This document shows positions 31,995 through 37,991 of a stretch of DNA of 39,321 bases, piece by piece (the first letter of the stretch is position 1; each line of letters begins with the position of its first letter). The position numbers were made by a program, and so were the translations under genes. The DNA is from Chloroflexota bacterium (GTDB lineage Bacteria; Chloroflexota; Anaerolineae; Promineifilales; Promineifilaceae): NCBI GenBank assembly GCA_002746795.1, contig PDQY01000039.1, positions 1 to 39,321 of the forward strand, given 5' to 3'. The notes under the pieces were generated by a model. That model was not told the origin of the DNA. It was given only the letters and a program-made list of their open reading frames with translations, and did no database searches.

Positions 31995-33530
31995 ATGTAT
32001 CATTTTGATTGGATCAAACGACATGCAGAACGCACGCCAGAGAAGTTGGCTTTGGTCGATGCAGCCACAGGTCAACAGTGGACTTATGCAGGGTTAAACG
32101 GCCGTTCTAACCGTCTCGCCTCTTTCTTCAAAACTAAACTGGGCATCCAGCCAGGGGATCGCATCTCCATCCTGGCACAAAACAGCGCCGACTACTTTGT
32201 AGTGCTGTTCGCTTGCAGCAAAATCGGTGCCATCCTCAACACCCTCAACTGGCGGTTGGCGGTGCCTGAGTTGGCCTACATCCTCACCGACTGCACCCCA
32301 CGGGTCATCATCTACGAGCCAGACTTTGAAACGGCCGTTTCTCAACTGCTGCCCCAAACCACCATCGAAGCCACTGTTTGCCTGGGCGATACTGCGTTGG
32401 CTGATGGCTGGAACTACACAGACGCTTTAGCGGCTGGCGCTCCCGCTGATTTTGATAGACCTCGCCTCAGCTACGACGACATCTGGGCCATTTTATACAC
32501 CTCCGGCACCACTGGACGACCCAAAGGCGCCCAAGTGACCTATGGCAATTTCTTCTACAACGCGGTGGGCATGGGGTGCGCCATTGATTTAACGTCACAA
32601 GATGTCAATCTCAACGTGCTGCCCACTTTCCATGCAGGTGGGTTAGGGCTTTATGCTGGCCCTATTTTCCATGCAGGCGGTACACTCATCAGCATGCGTA
32701 CCTTTGATCCGGGCAAACTGTTAGCGCTCATCGAAGAATGGCAGGTAAGCGTAATGCTGTTGGTGCCCGCTATTTACCTGGCGCTCTCCCAGTTCCCAGA
32801 TTTTGCGCAACATGACCTTTCAAGTGTGCGTCATTGGGGCAGCGGCGGCTCATCTCTGCCACCCAATCTAGTTCACGCCTTTGCTGAAAAAGGGATCATC
32901 ATTCAACAAGGCTTTGGGATGACGGAAACTGGGCCAACTGTTTTCATCATCGACAAAGAGAATGCGGTGCGCAAAGCAGGATCCGTGGGCAAACCAGTGT
33001 TACACACCGACGTGAGCATCCGTGACCGACAGGGCCAGGTACTTGGTCCAAATGAAGTAGGCGAACTGTGCATTCGCGGTGGAAACGTGACCACCGGCTA
33101 CTGGAATCTTCCCGACGCCACAGCCGAAGCGCTAAACGATGGCTGGCTTCACTCTGGTGACGCCGCCATGATGGATGACGAAGGATTCTATTACATCGTG
33201 GATCGTTGGAAAGATATGTTCATCTCCGGTGGCGAGAATGTGTACCCGGCCGAGGTGGAGAATGTGATTTACCAGCATCCGGCAGTAGCAGAAACGGCCG
33301 TTATCGGGGTACCTCATCCCAAATGGCAAGAGACTGGACGCGCTCTCATCGTCCTCAAAGCAGAACAAACCGCCACCGAGGCAGAAATCATCGACTTTTG
33401 CCAGGGCAAACTGGCTCGCTACAAGATTCCCAAGTCAGTTGTCTTTCTCGATAAACCATTGCCGCGCACAGCTGCGGGCAAGGTGTTAAAGCGCGAACTG
33501 CGGGAAACGTATGGAGAAGAAAGAGCATGA
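31995..33530 (+). CDS. AMP-forming acyl-CoA ligase, paralogue 3
   Basis: 511-aa ligase with AILYTSGTTGRPKGAQVTY (A3), GFGMTETGPT (A5), WLHSGDAAMMDDEGFYYIVD (A7/A8) and KDMFISGGENVYPAEVE. The A10 lysine is in TAAGKVLKRELRETYG. LPTFHAGGLGLYAGPIFHAG differs from the other two paralogues in the region that lines the acyl pocket, so a different substrate is plausible. The track start (31971, GTG) precedes the ribosome site GGAGGA. ATG 31995 fits 7 nt after it and aligns with the other ligases. It has three palindrome copies, one of them in the Asn-Gly-Arg frame at the N-terminus. The MaoC-like gene follows within 50 nt. Confidence 0.88.
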   Translation: MYHFDWIKRHAERTPEKLALVDAATGQQWTYAGLNGRSNRLASFFKTKLGIQPGDRISILAQNSADYFVVLFACSKIGAILNTLNWRLAVPELAYILTDCTPRVIIYEPDFETAVSQLLPQTTIEATVCLGDTALADGWNYTDALAAGAPADFDRPRLSYDDIWAILYTSGTTGRPKGAQVTYGNFFYNAVGMGCAIDLTSQDVNLNVLPTFHAGGLGLYAGPIFHAGGTLISMRTFDPGKLLALIEEWQVSVMLLVPAIYLALSQFPDFAQHDLSSVRHWGSGGSSLPPNLVHAFAEKGIIIQQGFGMTETGPTVFIIDKENAVRKAGSVGKPVLHTDVSIRDRQGQVLGPNEVGELCIRGGNVTTGYWNLPDATAEALNDGWLHSGDAAMMDDEGFYYIVDRWKDMFISGGENVYPAEVENVIYQHPAVAETAVIGVPHPKWQETGRALIVLKAEQTATEAEIIDFCQGKLARYKIPKSVVFLDKPLPRTAAGKVLKRELRETYGEERA

Positions 33531-33575
33531 TGAACGCGGAATCGGTCATCGTTCCTCATGCATCATTTGATATTT

Positions 33576-33953
33576 ATGAAGATTGGACAGGTAATCACAG
33601 AAACAAAAGTATTTACGCAAGCGGAGTTTGATGCCTTTGCGCAGTTGAGCCGGGATGATAACCCCATTCATGTGGATGCAGCTTTTGCAGCGCGGACGCG
33701 ATTTGGGCGCACGGTGGCACACGGCATGCTTTTGTACAGCACCATTTGCGGTGTCCTGAGCCGCCATTTTCCCGGCGCGGTACAGCTAGAACAACAATTC
33801 ATGTTTCCAGCCCCCACTTTTGCTGAGGAACGGATGGAAATTCGCCTTCAAGTCGAGGAAAAATCAGCCAAGCGAGTGTTGGTGATGACCCAAATCTTGA
33901 ATGAAGCAGGCAAATTAACCTGTGACGGAGCGTGTGTGCTGGCTTATGGCTAA
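33576..33953 (+). CDS. MaoC-like (R)-enoyl-CoA hydratase, hot-dog fold
   Basis: 125-aa single hot-dog protein with the hydratase motif SRDDNPIHVD (Asp-x-Asn-Pro-Ile-His, catalytic Asp and His present), then RTVAHGMLLYSTICGVLS and the closing FPAPTFAEERMEIRLQV. It should hydrate trans-2-enoyl-CoA to the (R)-3-hydroxyacyl-CoA or do the reverse, pairing naturally with the SDR. Length matches PhaJ-type enzymes. No good Shine-Dalgarno is present for either ATG 33558 or ATG 33576; I prefer the second because the family starts near KIGQ. Its stop overlaps or nearly touches the crotonase remnant's start, so the two are translationally linked. Confidence 0.82.
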   Translation: MKIGQVITETKVFTQAEFDAFAQLSRDDNPIHVDAAFAARTRFGRTVAHGMLLYSTICGVLSRHFPGAVQLEQQFMFPAPTFAEERMEIRLQVEEKSAKRVLVMTQILNEAGKLTCDGACVLAYG

Positions 33954-34287
33954 TTTAATGTTACATGACACGGTTGAGCAAGCGGCAGTGCTCACCTTGA
34001 ACCGCCCCATCACCACAGAAGAAGCTGTCGCCTGGAGGCTGGCAAGCCGAATCGTGTCTGCGGCTGAGATTCGGCAAAAAGCAGTTCAGTTAGCGCAGAA
34101 AATCGCCAGCATGAAACCGGGCAGCATCCGCCACAGCAAACGCCTGCTCAACCCCAATCGGCAGAAAATTAGAGCGTTGTTAAACACAGAGCTACCCCCC
34201 TTCCTGCAGCACATCGTGGCGGGGGAAGGCATTGGCAGCCCTTGTGATTATGTCAACAAAAGCAGGGCAAAACAGGAATCAACATGA
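33946..34287 (+). pseudogene. enoyl-CoA hydratase/isomerase (crotonase) with large internal deletion
   Basis: The first residues (TVEQAAVLTLNRP) match the beta-strand that opens crotonases. The next residues (ITTEEAVAWRLASRIVSAAE) match the segment normally about 150 residues later (GRPISAEEAxxWGLVxxVV), and the remainder follows the C-terminal helices (KPGSIRHSKRLLN). The whole core with both oxyanion-hole segments and the catalytic Glu is missing. About 113 aa remain, versus about 260 normally. The join is in frame and falls on Arg-Pro, present at both sites in family members. So a deletion between similar coding strings is likely, not a sequencing break. It overlaps the MaoC-like gene upstream and the second hot-dog gene downstream (ATGA). 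Translation may be retained for coupling only. Confidence 0.65.
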
Positions 34288-34694
34288 AAGGATTAAACAT
34301 TGGTCAACAAGCCTCTGCCAGCCGCATTTTCACAGCAGCAGATGTCGCCCAATACCAGGCTTTAGCGGGTGATGTGGGGTTACATTTTGGCATGGCAGGA
34401 GAAACAGCCACTTCAACCTCGCTCAAAGTCGCCATTCCTGGCCCCCTCCTCGCTGGCATGTTTTCTGATTTATTAGGCACCAAGCTGCCAGGGCGTGGCA
34501 CCAATTGGCTCAAACAACAACTACAATACCCCACAGCCGCTCACGTGGGCGATGAAATTACAGCAACTGTAGAGATCACCCGGCTGCGCCCAGAAAAAGA
34601 ACTTGTGAATTTACGAACCACCTGCACCACTCAAGCAGGGAACATCGTTTGTGCCGGGGAAGCCCTGGTCCTGGTCAAAGACCTGGAATCATAA
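34284..34694 (+). CDS. second MaoC-like hot-dog protein, atypical active site
   Basis: 136-aa hot-dog domain. The PGPLLAGMFSDLLGTKLPGRGTNW segment and YPTAAHVGDEITATVEITRLRPEK are characteristic of MaoC/PhaJ-type hydratases. The catalytic D-x-N-P-x-H motif is not intact: the equivalent loop reads ALAGDVGLHFGMAG, with Asp and His present but one residue closer and without Asn-Pro. It may be a catalytically weak partner of the first MaoC-like protein (heterodimeric R-hydratases with one dead subunit are known), or bind acyl groups. Its ATG overlaps the TGA of the crotonase remnant. An AAGGAGG follows its stop, but no gene start matches it until 34850. Confidence 0.75.
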   Translation: MKGLNIGQQASASRIFTAADVAQYQALAGDVGLHFGMAGETATSTSLKVAIPGPLLAGMFSDLLGTKLPGRGTNWLKQQLQYPTAAHVGDEITATVEITRLRPEKELVNLRTTCTTQAGNIVCAGEALVLVKDLES

Positions 34695-34849
34695 GGAGGC
34701 GAATATGTAAAAATGAACACATCAATAAAACCGCAGATTTTGCAGATTTCGCAGATTTTTCATGTGTCGCTTTGCGTCTTTGCATCTTTGCGTGAGTTTT
34801 TTAACAAACAAGAATGTTACCCAATTCCAATTATTCGGAGGAAAAAGAT
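34695..34849. other. leader of the solute-binding protein gene with GCAGATTT-type degenerate repeats
   Basis: Contains GCAGATTTTGCAGATTTCGC and a second interrupted run built on CTTTGCGTCTTTGC, each a short tandem of similar 8-9-mers. No ORF is supported. The gene's own GGAGG lies at the right end. Confidence 0.5.
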
Positions 34850-36328
34850 ATGAAAAATCGTCAATATTTAATGATGTTGTTGTCCTTACTGCTGGTATTC
34901 GTCCTGGCACTAGCTGCGTGTGGTGGCGAACCTGCCGCTGAAGAACCAGCCGAAGAACCTGCTCCAACGGAAACGGTCGAACCGATGGCAGAAGAGGTTG
35001 AACCGGCAGCAGAAGAAGCTGAAGAGGCTGAACCAGTGGCTGAAGAGTCTGAATCGGTGGCAGAAGAAGCGGCTGAAACGGAAGCCCCTGCTGCTGAGGA
35101 AGAAGAGATGGCAGGAGACGGGGGAACGGCCGTTTGCGAAGAACCGGTCAAAGTTGGGCTGATCACTGACGTCACCGGTGACCTCTCCATCTACGGCGCC
35201 CACATGTTACGCAGCTTCCCTTACGGCATGGAATATGTGGCTGGTGCCCCTGGCGAAAAAGTGTCCGACGAACAGTGGACCTTCCAAATTGACGACTGTA
35301 CCGTCGAAATCTACATTCAAGATGACCAATCAGCCGCAGAAAACACCGCCACTGTAGCCCGTGAACTCATCGAAGTGGAAGATGTGGACATCTTGGTCGG
35401 CACCGTCAGCTCTAGTGCCACCGCCACGCTGCAAGAGCTGGCTCGTGAAAACAAGATTCCGCTCATCGTGGCTCCTGCCGCCGCCAACGACATCACCGGC
35501 GCCAACTTCAACGAATACACCTTCCGCACCAGCCGTAACAATTACCAAGATACAGTCAATCTGTGTGAATATTTAGTCCAGGATTACAGCACCTTCGTCC
35601 AAATCGCCCCAGATTACGCTTTTGGTTACGGTGGAGCAGCAGCATACCGTGATGCGTGTACCTTGTTTGGCGGCGAATTCGTCTCTGACGACATCTTTGC
35701 CCCAGCTGATACCACGGAGTTCACCCCCTACATGGAAGAAATACTAGATTCTGGGGCTGACGCATTCCTGGTGACGTGGGCAGGTGGTGGCTTTGTGCCA
35801 ATGATGCAAGCCGCCACCGATCTGGGCGTCCTTGACGAGATGAACATGGGTGCCAGCTTTGTCGATAATGTGGTCATGCCTGTCTTCTTTGGCAACAACA
35901 TTGGCAACACCAGCGGTATCATCTACCATTACACGGCTGCCGATAATGAAGTCAATGATTGGCTTGTCGCCAAGACAATGGAAAATGATGGCGTCCCACC
36001 TGACCTGTTCGATGCTGATGCCATGAATGCAGCACTGCTGTTTGGCAACGCCCTGCGTGCCACCGGCGGTGATGCCTCGGCTGATGCACTCATCAGCGCC
36101 ATGGAAGGTATGGAATTTGAAGGGCCGAAAGGCACCATCTACATCCGTCCCGAAGACCATGTAGCCATTCAAGATATGTACATTGTCACTTTAACCAATC
36201 TAGACGATCCCGAGTTCAAATTCTTTGATTACGTCGAAACGAACCGGCCCGATGTCCCCTGCTTATTGCCGGAAGAACTGCAAGATCGCTGTGGTGACCT
36301 GCCAATTGGCAGCTTAAGCGGCAAATAA
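34850..36328 (+). CDS. branched-chain-type ABC transporter substrate-binding lipoprotein
   Basis: Type I periplasmic-binding-like (LivJ/LivK, Peripla_BP_6) receptor. The signal peptide ends in lipobox LAAC with Cys24 to be lipidated. A 75-residue linker of Glu, Ala and Pro (PAAEEPAEEPAPTETVEP and on) follows. The ligand domain starts at VKVGLITDVTGDLSIYG, with DDQSAAENTATVARELIE and IVAPAAANDITG as conserved strands. The family binds branched amino acids but also many carboxylates and aromatic acids; with the ligases upstream an organic acid is a reasonable guess. Start moved from 34814 to ATG 34850, with GGAGG 9 nt before it. One palindrome (Gly-Thr-Ala-Val) lies right at the linker-domain boundary. 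Confidence 0.88.
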   Translation: MKNRQYLMMLLSLLLVFVLALAACGGEPAAEEPAEEPAPTETVEPMAEEVEPAAEEAEEAEPVAEESESVAEEAAETEAPAAEEEEMAGDGGTAVCEEPVKVGLITDVTGDLSIYGAHMLRSFPYGMEYVAGAPGEKVSDEQWTFQIDDCTVEIYIQDDQSAAENTATVARELIEVEDVDILVGTVSSSATATLQELARENKIPLIVAPAAANDITGANFNEYTFRTSRNNYQDTVNLCEYLVQDYSTFVQIAPDYAFGYGGAAAYRDACTLFGGEFVSDDIFAPADTTEFTPYMEEILDSGADAFLVTWAGGGFVPMMQAATDLGVLDEMNMGASFVDNVVMPVFFGNNIGNTSGIIYHYTAADNEVNDWLVAKTMENDGVPPDLFDADAMNAALLFGNALRATGGDASADALISAMEGMEFEGPKGTIYIRPEDHVAIQDMYIVTLTNLDDPEFKFFDYVETNRPDVPCLLPEELQDRCGDLPIGSLSGK

Positions 36329-36379
36329 TCAGTGGACAGTAGACAGTGAGCCAGTAAACAGTGAGTAGTAAACAGCAGG

Positions 36380-36418
36380 CAGTGAGCAGTTTTGCATATC
36401 AAGCATGACTGTTCACTG
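36380..36418 (+). promoter_or_regulatory. mRNA stem-loop between the binding-protein and ATPase genes
   Basis: CAGTGAGCAGT (36380-36390) and ACTGTTCACTG (36408-36418) form an 11-bp stem with one G-T pair and a 17-nt loop, in a stretch rich in ACAGTGA/GTAAACAG variants. Stem-loops at this spot commonly protect the message of the abundant binding protein. It has no T-run, so it is not a full terminator. Confidence 0.5.
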
Positions 36419-36476
36419 TCAGCTGAACATTGTCAGCTGAATATTGACCACTGTTCACCCAAAAACGGAGTCCTCC

Positions 36477-37238
36477 ATGGCTGAAAACATCATCCTGGAA
36501 ACCAACAATTTGCGTCGGGAGTTTGGCGCCTTGGTGGCTGTTGCGGATGTGAGCGTGAAGGTGAAGCAAGGCTCGTTCCATTCCATCATTGGTTCCAATG
36601 GCGCAGGCAAAACTACCTTTTTCAATTTGCTCAGTGGTAACTTGAAGCCCACCAGCGGGCAGGTCGTCTTTAAGGGAAAAGACATTACCCACCTCCCCCT
36701 GCACAAGACGGCCCACTTAGGCATCGGTCGGTCATTCCAAATCACCAATATTTTTCCTAATCTCACAGTTATTGAGAATATTCGGCTGGCATCACAAGCG
36801 CTGGGTAAAAACAATTTCAAGTTTTTCCGTGCGTCTCGCGCTTTTCGGGAGTATGAGGAACGAGCGGAGGCGGTGCTGGAGCAAGTGGGGCTGGCAGAAC
36901 GGGCTTATTCTCAAGCCAACACCCTGCCGCATGGGGATCAACGCAAACTGGAACTGGGTATGATCCTGGCTCCAGACCCGGAAGTGCTGCTGCTGGATGA
37001 ACCTACAGCAGGGATGGCCTCTGAGCAGGTACCAGAATTGATGGCGCTGATTCAAGAGGTGCAGGTGGCGGGCAATAAAACTATCATGCTGGTGGAACAC
37101 AACATGAATGTGGTTATGAACGTCTCCGACACGATCACCGTCATGCATTATGGTGAAGTGCTGGCAGAAGGGACGCCTGCCGAGATTTCAGCTAATGAGA
37201 CGGTGCAACAGGCGTATTTGGGAGCGTTGTATGACTAA
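36477..37238 (+). CDS. livG: ABC transporter ATP-binding protein, LivG type
   Basis: 253-aa branched-chain amino acid-type ATPase: LRREFGALVAVADVSVKV, Walker A GSNGAGKTTFFNLLSG (about 37-52), IGRSFQITNIFPNLTVIENI (LivG-specific Q-loop region), signature LPHGDQRKLELGMIL and Walker B VLLLDEPTAGM. The H-loop is in VEHNMNVVMNVSD. It energises import with LivF. Start moved from 36444 to ATG 36477 because GGAG sits 6 nt upstream. Its stop overlaps the LivF start by 8 nt. Specificity is set by the binding protein, so the gene name denotes the family, not proven leucine transport. Confidence 0.9.
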   Translation: MAENIILETNNLRREFGALVAVADVSVKVKQGSFHSIIGSNGAGKTTFFNLLSGNLKPTSGQVVFKGKDITHLPLHKTAHLGIGRSFQITNIFPNLTVIENIRLASQALGKNNFKFFRASRAFREYEERAEAVLEQVGLAERAYSQANTLPHGDQRKLELGMILAPDPEVLLLDEPTAGMASEQVPELMALIQEVQVAGNKTIMLVEHNMNVVMNVSDTITVMHYGEVLAEGTPAEISANETVQQAYLGALYD

Positions 37239-37935
37239 CTTGCTCGATGTACAAAACATTCACACCTTCATTGGTCAATTCCACATTTTGGAAGGCGTTT
37301 CGGTTACGGTACCGAAAAACAGCATCACGGTGTTGCTGGGTCGTAATGGCGCTGGCAAGACAACGACGCTGAAATCCATCATCGGTTTAACGCCGCCAAG
37401 TGCCGGCAGCATTATCTTTGATGGCCATAACATTCAAGGGCATCCCAGCTATGACATTGCGTCGATGGGCATTGGTTTTGTGCCGGAACACCGGGCGATT
37501 TTCCGCGATTTGAGTGTGGCGGAAAACTTGAAGCTGGCCGAGAGGAAGAAGGGAGATCTAGCACGGAAGGAGGAGTTGATATTCACGCTCTTTCCAGACT
37601 TAAAACGGTTGATCAAACTACCCGGCACCAATTTGTCTGGTGGGCAGCAGCAGATGCTGGCAGTGGCTCGCGCCTTAGTGCCAGACAATAAATTGCTCTT
37701 GATCGACGAACCGAGCGAAGGATTGGCTCCAGTCATTATTGAGCAAATGATTGAGGCGATTTTGAAGCTGTCTAAAAATGCGACGGTGCTGCTCGTGGAG
37801 CAAAGCTTTGTGGTTGCCAGCAAGTTGGCTAAACGGTATGTGATTATTGAAGAAGGACAATCAGTGAAACAAGGGCTGATGGCAGATTTGGTGGATGATA
37901 AAGAGACGATCCATCGTTATCTGGGTGCAGCCTGA
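37231..37935 (+). CDS. livF: ABC transporter ATP-binding protein, LivF type
   Basis: 234-aa second ATPase: LLDVQNIHTFIGQFHILEGV, Walker A LGRNGAGKTTTLKSIIGL, DIASMGIGFVPEHRAIFRDLSV (LivF-type), signature LSGGQQQMLAVARAL and Walker B LLIDEPSEGLAP. VLLVEQSFVVA supplies the switch region (Gln-Ser instead of His, usual in LivF). The track start 37150 reads through LivG in another frame. ATG 37231, overlapping the livG stop and preceded by GGGAG, gives the normal family length. The LivH-type permease follows after 56 nt. Confidence 0.9.
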   Translation: MTNLLDVQNIHTFIGQFHILEGVSVTVPKNSITVLLGRNGAGKTTTLKSIIGLTPPSAGSIIFDGHNIQGHPSYDIASMGIGFVPEHRAIFRDLSVAENLKLAERKKGDLARKEELIFTLFPDLKRLIKLPGTNLSGGQQQMLAVARALVPDNKLLLIDEPSEGLAPVIIEQMIEAILKLSKNATVLLVEQSFVVASKLAKRYVIIEEGQSVKQGLMADLVDDKETIHRYLGAA

Positions 37936-37991
37936 TGGATTGACGATTGACGCCAATCATCAATCAAACAAAAATCGCACATGGTGTAATT

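Noticed and set aside
34861-35190. Minus-strand ORF of Ser/Ala-rich protein opposite the binding-protein linker
   Set aside because: It is the antisense reading of the Glu/Ala linker DNA. It has no ribosome site, and low-complexity DNA keeps several frames open.
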